The notes below the pieces were generated by a model that worked only from the letters and a program-made list of their open reading frames with translations, did not search any database and was not told where the DNA came from. Shown here in pieces: positions 8,788 to 18,752 of a stretch of DNA of 20,704 bases. Each line of letters opens with the position of its first letter. Within the stretch, counting starts at the first letter, position 1. This DNA is from Zygnema cylindricum (Eukaryota; Streptophyta; Zygnematophyceae; Zygnematales; Zygnemataceae), in the NCBI GenBank assembly GCA_037447655.1, contig JBBHKE010002895.1, positions 145,130-165,833 on the forward strand, in the 5' to 3' direction. The position numbers and the translations under genes were made by a program.

Positions 8788-11453
8788 ATGGCTGCCACAG
8801 AGATTTGGAGGAGTGATGTCGTGTCCAGAATAGGGGAGCCTTGTCAATTTAAGGATGCCAGTGCCTCATGCAAAGGTCCAACAATTTCATATAATGCAAA
8901 GTTTGAATGTCCTAACTGGACAGTACAATGGACTTCAAAAAACAGTACTTTTTTCTCAACTGGATTTGATTCCAGGTTAAAGGGAAGCCCGAAATATGGA
9001 CACAGTCTTACTGGTAGACGCCTATATGGAAGTATTGTTGCTGAGGTAATAGTTTACATCTTGAGCATGTAAAACTGAAGAAGACTGAAGAAGAAAATAA
9101 CATCTTGACCTTTCATTGGATATAATTGCTGTTATTCTGGACATGCTACAAGAATTTATAATGAAGAATGTTAAATCATTTTAAGCTTTTATCTAAAAAA
9201 GAGCATTATTAAACAAGGGCGTGGTTTATATTCTAAATTTCTTATCAGGCTACAATGGTGACATAACTGGTATCTTGTAATAGAATTGAAGTACGCGTCT
9301 TTTTTGGTCTTTAAAAGTATAATTTTACGCAGGTTAAAACTTCAGATTACTATGTACATGGGCCTCTGGTTTGTTATTTATATGTCTATACTTTTTTTTG
9401 GTAGGATTTTAAATGCATCATGTTATGCAATATAGTATGGATTTTAACTGTTATCAGGACAAAATGTTGTTAGTACATCATGATGGGCATGATGGTTCAC
9501 ATGTAAGATGATAAAATTCGGATTCCGTAATCTGTCGCTCAATATTTTTCAATGCCAAGATTATTTCTGACTGAGTTATATTGGGGCTGTGTTTTGCAGG
9601 CAGGAGTGGAAGCTGCTGGTGAAACAGAAGGTAGGCGTGCTGTTGTCGTACATATTGTCAAACGTTTCGTTTTCAGAGGATATAGTCTTAGCTGAGATTT
9701 CTCTTTGTGCGAGAACTATGTGTTTTCTGGCATGACATTTTTTTCATACTCTTGGGTGTAAGTGATTGTATCTGTGCTTTGAAGGATACAGTGCGTAAAT
9801 TTTTGGTTGCAAACCGTGTCATTTAGCCTTGTTTGAGGACAACCTTATGGTTTTGATTAGAGTACTCCAGTTAATAATTCATTAGCTTTCATTGACTTCA
9901 TAGACGGCTGTTAACGGATAGCTTGTTGAGATTTGCTTGTGTGCAGCATCAGTCCCGACTGTTCAGGTGACCTTTAAGCTGTACAGGCAGTGCAATTTTG
10001 GTCAAAGGTTTCACATCAGTGGGAGTGAAAACTTCTTCGGCAGTTGGAATGTGGATGCCTCCATTCCATTGGATTGGTCAGAGGGCGACCTTTGGTCCAC
10101 ACAACTTGTAAGGCTTTATCCCAGCCTCTTTTTTTTTTTTTTGTGTGTGTGTGTGTGTGTGCGCTCGCGCGTATGTGTGTGCGCGCTCGCGTGTGTGCGC
10201 GCGCGTGTGTGTATATGTATGTGTGTGTGTTAACTGTATGTTTTAGGATATAAAAATAGTGATTTACCTTCGATACTGCTATTTTATTGTTGCATGTGCT
10301 CTTCTTGGAAGGAAACTATTGTCGAATGGTCTGAAGTTGAGCTTTTGAACTCATTACAGTTTATGAATTAGCTTGTGAACATGCTGCCTTTTTTCTATTC
10401 TGCATCACAAACATGCGAAACGTTTTTTCGCTTACTATTTTGTGTTATTGTTTCTTCTCATACATCGGGAAGTGTTCATTGAGCCTTGCAAGATGTAAGT
10501 GTCTATTGCATTTCTAGAGCCAGTCGGCTTTAATTTTACCGCTGTACATGACGTGAGTATGTTTGAAATGTGCAATTACTCAGGGTGCTTTTAGGTTGTT
10601 TAGATTGTCTTCTGAGGTCAGGCCTTTGTATGGGCTTGTGGAAAGGTGTCAGCAAAGTGTTTTGTATCTGTCCTATTTTTGATGCATGCAGGAAGTGCCA
10701 GCTGGCATTACCGCCGACTTCAAATTTGTCCTCGTTGGGAAACGTGGAGAAGTTGATTGGTGCCCTGGACCAAACAAAACTCTTGACACCACTTCAGGCG
10801 CATCATCTTTGGTTCTTCTTCTGCCGTGGGACAACGAAGATCTTCCGGCAGTGCCAGAGGCGGGAACAATGAATGCAACAGCCGAAATAACACCGGTGGA
10901 GGTGAGCGACGACGCCGTGGATAATGCTCCTTATGAAAGTGCTTTTATTGATGCTGGAGTCGAGGCTGAGGAAGAAACAATAGCTGCCATAAAGGTTTTG
11001 GACGAGGCTATTGCACAGATTGACCAGATTTTGGACGAAGGGATCAAGGCATTGGCACAGAGTGTGCAGGCTGACGGAGGGCAGGAAACAAAGGAGGGTC
11101 TCGAAGGGGAACTTCAGCCTCTGGAACCTAATGACACAGTTAGAGTTGAAAGTGAAGTGAAGTTTGAGATTAGAGATGGTCCGGGCGGAGGGCAGGGGAA
11201 CGACAGCATCTCAGGAAATGGTGCTGCCCTTGGAGAGGAAAAGGAGGTTTTGCATGCGAACCTGGAAGCTCAGTCCGATACTGATCTCCCTTCTAATTCG
11301 CCAAGCCCCAATTCTTCCAATTCGCTGCTGGCAGCTGCGAACAAGCAGTCAGCTGTAGGGGAGGTGAGCATCGGCGATATCTCCGCTTTGTTTAAGAGTA
11401 CACTTAGCAGCCTCATTGTTGCGTTTAAAACAAGGTTATCGTACTTTAAATAA
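8788..11453 (+). CDS. CBM20 starch/glucan-binding domain protein, 4 exons (3' end uncertain)
   Basis: Exons: 8788-9045, 9600-9630, 9947-10107, 10692-11453. Introns are GT-AG with matching phases; 403 residues to TAA. Residues 1-96 are Ser/Thr/Lys/Arg-rich with a hydrophobic RRLYGSIVAEAG stretch, consistent with a plastid transit peptide but not proof of one. CBM20 spans about 101-196: VQVTFKLYRQ, then FHISGSENFFGSWN (118-131), a Trp at 146, DFKFVLVG (159-166) and VDWCPGPNKTL (171-181). Trp130, Lys161, Trp173 and Asn178 match the conserved glucan-binding positions of the family; the usual Glu after Trp173 is Cys. CBM20 binds alpha-glucan chains, so the protein probably sits on starch or glycogen. 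The rest is an acidic linker, a helical segment (about 240-273, EEETIAAIKVLDEAIAQIDQ) and a low-complexity Ser/Asn region. No catalytic domain is seen, so it looks like a scaffold or targeting factor. Good donors GAG|GTGAGC at 10902 and 11364 mean the real 3' end may differ; see 13980-14313. Confidence 0.85.
10127..10231. repeat. Poly(T) plus (TG)n/(CG)n microsatellite in CBM20 intron 3
   Basis: A poly(T) run is followed by about 90 bases of alternating purine-pyrimidine sequence mixing TG and CG steps. It starts about 20 bases after the exon 3 donor. Such tracts readily adopt Z-DNA. Two overlapping open frames across it are artefacts of the repeat. Confidence 0.9.
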
Positions 11454-13546
11454 TTAGGCGTTGCTAATATATAACACATTTAGTTGCAGTCGGGTCATGA
11501 CATCAGTGCGTCATGCACAATAAGGCCGGTAGAGGACCGACATGTAGATGTGCTAGTTGAAAGTGAATTATTGCTACTTGAATTGCAGCTTGAGTGAAAT
11601 GCAGCTAAGTTGAAGTTTTTTTTTTGAAGGTTTAAAGCACCAAGCAAAACCAGTCATTTTTTTCCTGATCCCGCAACAATTACTTGAGCAGGATAATTTC
11701 TTGTAGTGGCGAGATGGTTGAGGAATCTTTGCCACTTAGGGCCACTGCATGTAGACTAGTGAACTGGTTGAGATTGGCCACAGTTCGAAGAACTCGAGCC
11801 CTATAAGTGCAAAATTGCAGTTAAACAAAAAATATGTATAATCCTCAACACGCAGTAAAATAATTCATCTGTTTTTATCTCATTTATTTGTTTTTTGTCA
11901 TCTTCTGATTGCCTTTTGTTGTCTAACCCTGTTTCATCTGCGTTCCTTTGAATAGTGAGGCTTTCTTTCCTCTTACAGAAAAATGGTAACTTGGGCTAGT
12001 GAAAGTGATCTGCAAACAACTTTACAGTTTTTGTTTTAGTTATCTGTTCAGTGTTTCCTGGCCTTTTGGGGTCAATTGGGACATCAGTATCGCAATAATT
12101 TGCTGCTTTCTGTGGGAACTTTGCAAACCATACTTTGGGAAGACATTTTTGCAATGAATTTCATTGGCATTTCTTATCCTTGCCTTTCTGACCCACTCGA
12201 CCATGGCCTGAAGTAGGACCAACGGTTTATGGATGCTTTCCATAGTTTTAAAAGGGTAGGCACTGCAGGGCTGCCGAAGGATATCTGATTGTTGTAGTAT
12301 GTTTTTTTGACATTTGATTGATTACTTGAATTGTATCAACTCACTATTGGAATTTCATTGGCCCTCAAATATGGATGTCCTTAGATGGAGTTTTAGAAGA
12401 TAACTGGTGAGTTGTTCTTCAACATCATTATTGATATTTTTGAAACTGAATGTCTAATAGCTATTGAGCATTATTTCCCAAAGTGGACCCGAATGAGGCT
12501 TCTGGCTGACTCTCTTTGGTTTGTTGACTTCTGTGGTCTGATAGCATTAGTTCAGGATATGTGGGGGAGAGAGAAACTCACCCCTTTGAACGTGGGCAAA
12601 CCTTCAGGCTTTTGTTTTGAGAATCTAGTCCAAGTCGAAGATCATTTTGCACCACTAAATGAATTGGTGTATGAGCAATTTTTGGTCGGATTGACTTTTT
12701 TCGCCGTTTGCGTCAGGGAATCAGACCAGCTTTTCCAGATGGAATATTTTGGCCAGTTTGAGGACTTTTGATAGTGATTGGAGCGTGTGTTTGAAGGAAA
12801 GTTTTTCACAGGCCATGCCTTTTTATGAGGATCTAGGACCTCCCACTACTCAAGAACCATGCAATGCTGGTTAACAGACTAAGGCCCATGGTCCTGGAAC
12901 TTTCCACACAGTGAATCGGGTTCTCTGCTGGTGTATCTACCAGCTTGAGTGGTTATGGATGGAGATCTGCCAGAAATCACACTGGAGTACGGTGGTTAAA
13001 TTAGCTTTAACGGGGCTCCTGGAGTGCAAACTTGGTCATGCGGTCAGAACTTGGCCCTATGATGCTATGACATCTGGAACGTCATCGGCATTCTGTAACT
13101 CCATACCAGTGTTCATAAATGTGTTACGGATGTGGAAACCATCCCAACTGCTCTAAAGATTTGGAGGCAGTTAGCCTTTATTGGCTTTCGGATGAATGAT
13201 GAATTCACATCAACGTTGTAAACCAGATGATCCTTGGGTTCGGAAGCTTTTATAAGCTTACACAAGCATTCTTTCTTAAACTCCTTTGCTATTATATGTC
13301 AGCAAAGGAAAATCCAATTTTGTTCCCCTAGTATTTTGCTTTACAGCATTCCAGGCAGGCAATTTTTCTATCCTGGCAGATCATAGTCTATACTTTCTAA
13401 ATTGGAGAAGTAATGACCTTGGCTGAATTTATCATGGGTAAGACAAACTGCGCTTTGGCTGTGTAAAGTGCCTGCGTTTTGCCATTATCATTGTTTTTTT
13501 TCGGAATAGAATTTTGAATTGGACGGCAGCTTCCCTGCTATCGCTA
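11454..13546. other. Region after the CBM20 frame: long intron or 3' flank, no confident gene
   Basis: If the gene continues to 13980 this is a 2- to 2.6-kb intron; otherwise it is the 3' flank. Several medium frames (plus 12412-12771, plus 12911-13156, minus 12040-12243) have no recognisable domain. Between about 12.69 and 13.23 kb, protein-like stretches recur in shifting frames broken by stops, which could be a decayed coding insertion. I cannot name a family. Confidence 0.35.
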
Positions 13547-13762
13547 TACCGTGAATCTCTATAAGCCTTAAGATATATATAGTGTGAGATTTGTTTCAGT
13601 GTTATTAATTATAATTTATGTAGATGTGGACGACTTCAAAACCTCTTACCAAATAAGCTTTTAGAAAAAAGCAAGCAGTTTTAACACTGTTGTTTTACGT
13701 TTTGGGGCCAAAAAAAACTGGCTCTGAATTAGTGTTATTAACGCTAATAGGAATTCACGGTG
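13547..13762. mobile_element. MITE-like element, short class, copy E (216 bp)
   Basis: Left end TACCGTGAATCTCTAT, right end complement CACCGTGAATTCCTATTAG, matching over about 26 bp with a few differences. TA flanks both ends (13545-13546 and 13763-13764). The interior does not share the CTGCCACGT block of copies C and D, so it is related by its ends only. It lies about 220 bases upstream of the coding exon at 13980. Confidence 0.6.
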
Positions 13763-13979
13763 TAGAGTAAGGCTGTGATATGGGAATTGGACTGTCGTCC
13801 CTGTCCCTGATTCAAGGCATTGTTTGAAGCATAGTTCAATTGTGCGAAAACTATTGGACACGCTATACATCGTTATCCCATGCTACACATGTATTACAGT
13901 GTAATACGTTTATAGTATGAGATAGGCATGTGTTTTTGCACATTTCAACCATGGTTTGAAGCCATTTTCGTTTTTTTAG

Positions 13980-14313
13980 CATACCTGGGTTTGATGCCCA
14001 GGAAGAGTTGAAAGTTCCACAGTTCAGATACACTGCTGACTCAACTCCCAATCGGGGGTGGGTTATGGTTTTTGTTTTGGGGATGGACTGGGTGAACCGG
14101 GTTTGTTGGGAGCAGGAGGAAGTGAAGACAGGAAACGGTGCTCTGCTTCCTCTTGCGTCATCATTACGGCGAATTATGCCGGCTAAGGGGAGTGTACTGG
14201 CAAAGGACGCCCAATGGGGATTGAAGGTGTGGGAAAGCCTCTTGGGAAGTCTGGGTCGGAAACCTCTCATGGAGGAGGAGCCTCAAAGCAGATCGAAACG
14301 CGATAGCAGGTGA
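13980..14313 (+). CDS. Probable terminal coding exon (likely 3' end of the CBM20 gene)
   Basis: A good acceptor (TTTTTTTAG, 13971-13979) is followed by 110 clean codons to TGA, starting IPGFDAQEELKVPQFRYTA and ending PQSRSKRDSR. There is no in-frame ATG near the start, and the exon begins with the last base of a split codon, so it must be spliced to something upstream. The composition is balanced and clearly different from the flanking AT-rich DNA. The middle (RGWVMVFVLGMDWVNRVCW) is hydrophobic and could touch a membrane. A weak donor AAG|GTTATC at 11435 in the last CBM20 exon has the right phase, and a small exon ending GTGAGT near 12406 would also fit. I do not recognise a domain. The long minus-strand frame over it is a shadow. 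Confidence 0.5.
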
Positions 14314-14400
14314 TGACGTGGTGTGATGTAGTGTGACGTGATGTGACGGTGTGAGATGGGATGTGACGTGATGTGACGTGATATGACGAGATGTGACGTT
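14311..14400. repeat. Tandem repeat, about 10-bp ATGTGACGTG unit
   Basis: About nine degenerate copies start right at the stop codon of the exon at 13980-14313. The unit contains TGACGT/TGACGTG, the core of CRE/bZIP binding sites, but arrays of this kind can arise by slippage alone. Confidence 0.8.
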
Positions 14401-16098
14401 AGTCGGTACGTTCTCAGTCAAATAATAGGAGATGGGGACCTGTTTGTAGGACTGACAGAAAATTCTGTTCGTTTCCTCGGCTTTACTTGGCCTAAAGCGA
14501 TAAGTTATCAGATAGTATTTAAATGCCGTTGTAGTGTACATGACTAAAATTAAAAATTATTGAAGCAAATATCGCTGTGCTTCAGACAGACAGTTGTTGC
14601 CTTGAGAAGGAATCAGGGGACAGTTTTTCAGGTATCGATGTTGTTATTAGAGGGTGACTGGACATGAGTAACATTATTGAAAGTACATCAGGTTCCTCTG
14701 ACAATGTAGAGTAAACCAGAGCATTTGGTCTGTGTGATTTATTAGGGTTTTGTGACCTGCCCCATTCCGGTACTTAACACTAACCTCTAGGTGCCTAGAA
14801 AAAAAAGGCTAGGGAAAAGAAAAAACGCAAATCCATTATTGTACGTTGAGCTTTCTGCTACCGCTGTTTGTGAATAAATGCCTGTTGGGCAAATTCTTTA
14901 AGCTGTATGAGCTCCCAAATTTCCCTGTATTTGATATAAACTCAGGGTCTTTTTGTGTATTTGACAGCGTGTGTCTTTTTTATCGTTTCTGTATTATACA
15001 TTCTTCTTATGCCGCTGTTGTGTATATATACAAGGGGTATAATCTGGCTCTAGAGGATTTCCTATGTAAGATCTTCCCTAATGTGATATTAAATCAAACT
15101 GAACCAGTCATATTGCTCCCCGAATGCCTGTGTTGGTCCTACAGGCGATTGTCTACGTCATATCTTCATATTTATTGCAATCCATTTTATTGTGTGTTGA
15201 TCTTCAAGTCACTCTTTCTCATCGCATTCCTTGGAACGTGTTTTGCTTTGTTTCCTCTCTCTTGGTGTAGCATCAATATAATAATAATAACGACTTTATT
15301 AAAAAGTGCGATAGTAAACCATCTGTAGCATTAATCCAGTTGGAAGTCAAAAAGCAGATCCAATTCGTGTGTGAAATGTGTTCAAGAAACTTGGGTTGTT
15401 TTTTTACTGCTTTTTCATTTATACTGCTTGTTCTGTTTCTATCTAGTGGTTGACCATATATCTCATGGTACATGTTACACTACACTCTGAACCGCTATTA
15501 GCGTCAATAACACTCTGAACAAAAAGAGCGTTATTGCAACAAATTGTTTTTTTCTTGACGTTGTCTAGTTTGCAATTTACAGTAGTTTACGACATTTGGA
15601 CCAGAAATGGAATTTATCAACACCAGGTAGTTATACTAATTACCTCCTAGTGCGATTCATGGCGAAGTGAATAGAAAATGCCGGACTGATTTATCAAAAG
15701 CTACTATTGTCTATCCTTCTACTGTACTTAACACCTTAAATTTCTATTCAACTTTTTTTTCCTTTTGTTCACATTTCGAAACCCAGTCCTTTTTTGACGA
15801 ACTGTCTTAATTTTCCTTGTAGCATGCTACTTTAATATAAGGCAGTTCAGTTAGTTACTTGCAAACAAAAGTCGAGCTCCTGTGTACAGAGACTTCTGCC
15901 AAATTGAGGGTGAAAAGATATGTTACTCCACTGCAACTGAAAGGTTACCCAGATGAAAACAGCACAAAGGACAAGTCACACTAATAATAATTGATTTTCT
16001 GAAGGCCTACATCAAGAGTTCCAAAATACAGTGGAAAACTAGAAGATCAAGTTTTCCTGTTTTTGATCCATACTGGAGTATTCCTACTTGTACTTTCT
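14401..16098. other. Intergenic DNA with no confident gene
   Basis: This is AT-rich sequence. A 160-codon plus-strand frame at 14846-15328 starts at TTG and reads as a Phe/Leu/Ile/Cys-rich peptide without motifs; it is probably fortuitous. A fragment at about 15479-15520 contains CTATTAGCG.CAATAACACT, resembling a terminal repeat of the MITE-like elements, with no partner end nearby. Confidence 0.5.
15479..15520. mobile_element. Solo terminal fragment of the MITE-like family
   Basis: CTATTAGCGTCAATAACACT with an upstream ACACTCTGAACCG resembles the complement of the right end of copy E (CACCGTGAATTCCTATTAG followed by CGTTAATAACACT). I find no matching opposite end, so this looks like a truncated copy. 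Confidence 0.35.
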
Positions 16099-16272
16099 GG
16101 TCATGTTTTTGTCATGTTTTCTTTTGGTCATTTTTTGGTCATTTTTTGGTCATTTTTCGGTCATTTTTCGGTCATTTTTTGGTCATTTTTTGGTCATTTT
16201 TTGGTCATTTTTTGGTCATGTTATCCGGTCAAACTTTTGGTCAAACTCGCGTAACATGACCGAAACATGACC
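16099..16272. repeat. Hairpin with an 11-bp GGTCATTTTTT tandem array
   Basis: Arms: GGTCATGTTTTTGTCATGTT (16099-16118) and the complementary GTAACATGACCGAAACATGACC (16251-16272), about 20 bp with two mismatches. Between them lie eight full copies of an 11-base unit, GGTCATTTTTT or GGTCATTTTTC (16126-16213), then TTTGGTCAAAC copies. Overlapping frames (63 and 60 codons) just read the repeat as FGHFLVIFW and are not genes. Possibly a foldback/MITE element with expanded subterminal repeats. Confidence 0.8.
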
Positions 16273-16920
16273 AAGATATGTTAAGTAAAAAACTTGCATG
16301 TTGTCCTGTAAAATAGGGCTTATGGGTGTTTAAGGTGCTCGCCAACTCGAATGTGACTTTGTAAAATGAGAAAGTATAACTGAGGTCTAACGGCACCACT
16401 TAAATCCTTGTACCTTCATATCCGACGCCATGGATCTGTCTCCTTCTCCTTGGGTGTCCACTGGGATGCTGCCACGTGTCAATTTGTGGCTCTTTTGGCA
16501 TAAGTCGCCAAAAAAACCATACCGGGCTCTCGGCACTTGCGTAGATCATCTGATCCATAATTTCCTCAATCGTCGTCCGTTGATTTCCGCGGCGCGCCGA
16601 AAATTTCGCGCTCGTTATATTACGCCATTTCCATGTACCGCAGTTTGTATGTTTCCGTTAATCGAATGCTCTTCGTAAGTGTGTGTTTAAACAGCTATCG
16701 CACTCCATTTGTGTATCCGCTCTTTTACGTCAACTGGTTACGGACGACTAGGCAGCCTAGTACGGCAATCTGTAGGGCCAGGACCACCTTTTTGTCAGAG
16801 TCCTATTTTCTGAGCCTACCTTCCTCTCAGGCAGCCATGGCCTTATCTTGCTATCCTTCTAAGTCTGCGAATACTTAAGAAGTAAGGAGAGAGAAAAGAT
16901 ACAAATTATCTTTTTCAACA
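16273..16920. other. Intergenic, one minus-strand frame of unknown meaning
   Basis: The sequence at 16430-16660 is more GC-rich than its surroundings. On the minus strand it stays open for about 90 codons, running through IEEIMDQMIYASAESPVWFF to a stop near 16405, with its first ATG at about 16567. I recognise no domain. It could be a remnant of a transposon gene or chance. Confidence 0.25.
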
Positions 16921-16925
16921 TCTTT

Positions 16926-17414
16926 TACCTCCCCCCCTCCTTTACCTCCAAATCCCCCTCCCTTACCTCCAAATCCCCCTCCCTACATCGACCACTCCCT
17001 CACTCCCTCCCTATCCCAGTTTCTCTCCCCCTTTTTGCCTTTCTCCTTCCTCCCCTCTCTCTCTCTCCCCTTTACTCTCTTTCCCCATCTCCCATTCCCT
17101 CCTAACCATATCTTCCCCTCCCTCCCTCCCTCCCCCCCCCCCCCCCTCCCTCCCTCCTTCCCTCCCTCCTTCCATCCCTCCCTCCCTCCCCCTCCCTCCC
17201 TCCCTCCCTCCCCCCCCACTCCCTCCCCCCCCCCCGCTCCCTCCCCCCCCCCACTCCCTCCCTCCCTCACCCCCTCCCTCCCTCCCTCCCTCCCTCCCCC
17301 CCACCCTCCCTCCCCCCATCCCTCCCTCCCTCCCTTCCCCCCTTCCCCCCTCCCTCCCTCCCCCTCTCTCTCTCCCCCTCCCTCCCTCCCTCCCTCTCTC
17401 CCTACCTCCCTCCC
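16926..17414. repeat. Polypyrimidine (CCCT)n tract
   Basis: Nearly 490 bases are almost purely C and T on the plus strand, with the densest (CCCT)n stretch at 17104-17414. The minus strand is GGGA repeats with many runs of three or more Gs, so G-quadruplex and triplex (H-DNA) formation are expected. Three long frames on both strands (Pro/Ser- or Gly/Arg/Glu-only peptides) are artefacts of the repeat. Confidence 0.95.
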
Positions 17415-17735
17415 AAGTTTTAGGTGTCGGCATAACGGTCTCACATCAATGTCAGAGGTCGCAGAAGTCAATATTTTAGATACCTGGATCCGACAGTTTT
17501 CTTTTTTTTCAAAATTTGAACAGCCGAAGTCCATCTGGGTTATGTCACGCTCCTAAATTGTTACCCGGCACCCGATACACATTTACGACAAAAAAAATTA
17601 ACCGAAACTTCATTTCTCGCGACTACTCGTACCCGCTTGTACCCGAATAAGTACAAAATTAATGGTACCTCTCCTTTATACCTTCCACAATACCAAGAGT
17701 ACAAAGCACAATAATGTTGGATAGTCTGGACACTA

Positions 17736-18244
17736 CACCGCGAATAATAATTAGAGTAAAGATATAATTAGAGTAAAAAAACGAAAAAAAATAATAATTA
17801 GAGTTATTAACTCTATTTTGGGTAATCAATCCTTTTCAAAAAAAATGTTTACTCTAATTTATCAATAACTCTCATTTGGGCGTAAATTTGGGCGCTCAAT
17901 ATATCTACTGTAAATTAAGTACACATACAGAATCTGACAGATCGTACAGTTTCACGTCATTATGACGTTTGCATTACTCAGTTTGTTAAAACGCAGTTAC
18001 ATGATAAAGGCCCGTATTAAATCATTATTTGTACTTTTTTACTTAATAAAATACAATTTTGCAGACACCGACCGTACGCCACTCTATTTAAAACGGCATT
18101 GTATTAGAGTTATTAACGCTCATTCAAAAAGTACCTTAAATAATGTAAAGAATAATTTAGAATAATGTACTCTATTTATGGTGATAGAGTTAAAATTTGG
18201 GGTGACGGAATTAGCGTACATAACTCTAATTACGATTCGCGGTG
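17736..18244. mobile_element. MITE-like element, long class, copy B (509 bp)
   Basis: Ends: CACCGCGAATAATAATTAGAGT at 17736 and, as complement of the right end, CACCGCGAATCGTAATTAGAGT; 20 of 22 match. TA flanks both sides (17734-17735, 18245-18246). It shares with copy A the block AATCTGACAGATCGTAC (17931-17947) about 195 bases from the left end, and a 27-base block at 18064-18090 with three mismatches. The 67-codon frames inside it and at its right end are not genes. Confidence 0.75.
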
Positions 18245-18617
18245 TACTGTACTTTACAGTAGTATTGTAATGGAACGTACCTACGAAACCTTCAAGTTTT
18301 TTCGTTTTTTACTTACCCCACCGTACCCGTTTTTTTTTTTTTTTTATGTATCACCGAGCCGAAACTGATCGGCCCCCAAATTTTGGCAGCCAAATACGTT
18401 CCAGATCCGACACGGGTGGTCTGGTACTGATCGGGTTCGGTTTCGGTTTCCCGATTGCGATCTCTGATCAACGTTCCCCAAACATTTGTGATATATCGGG
18501 CATGCCGTGTAACGGATCGCATCGGCTTATTGCTTTCGACGCAGCGAGAAAATACAAAATTATGGGTTAGGCCTCTTTTCCATTAGGCGGTCCCTGTAAA
18601 CGTACGGACACGTTTTC

Positions 18618-18752
18618 TGGCAAGTTTTACTGGCTGGGTTTACTGGCTGGCTGGGTTTACTGGCTAGGTTTACTGGCAAGGTTTCCCGGCAGGGACTGGC
18701 AAGGTCTTCCATTTGGCAGGGTCTTATATTTGGCAGGGTCTTCCATTTTGTC
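18618..18752. repeat. Degenerate tandem repeats: ACTGGCTGGGTTT and GGCAGGGTCTTCCATTT units
   Basis: Four to five copies of a 13-base unit pass gradually into three copies of a related 17-18-base unit, all sharing GGCWGGG/GGCAAGG. The minus-strand frame here (KPSQPVNPASKT) reads the repeat only. Confidence 0.75.

Noticed and set aside
10044-10253. Cys/Val-rich frames running from CBM20 exon 3 into the intron
   Set aside because: The continuation is read-through of the TG/CG microsatellite; splicing at 10107 to 10692 restores the CBM20 fold.
12412-12771. 119-codon plus-strand frame
   Set aside because: It starts at TTG with no recognisable family, and neighbouring frames are equally open; at best it is part of a decayed insertion.
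13863-14270. 135-codon minus-strand frame
   Set aside because: It is antisense to the better-supported plus-strand exon with its polypyrimidine acceptor and has no recognisable motif.
14846-15328. 160-codon plus-strand frame
   Set aside because: It starts at TTG and is rich in Phe, Leu, Ile and Cys as expected from T-rich DNA. It has no domain, and no splice or promoter context was identified.
16088-16270. Phe/Trp/His-rich frames of 60 and 63 codons
   Set aside because: They only translate the 11-bp GGTCATTTTTT tandem array.
16983-17556. Three open frames of 140 to 183 codons on both strands in the CT-rich tract
   Set aside because: They encode only Pro/Ser/Leu or Gly/Arg/Glu repeats dictated by (CCCT)n; they are low-complexity artefacts.
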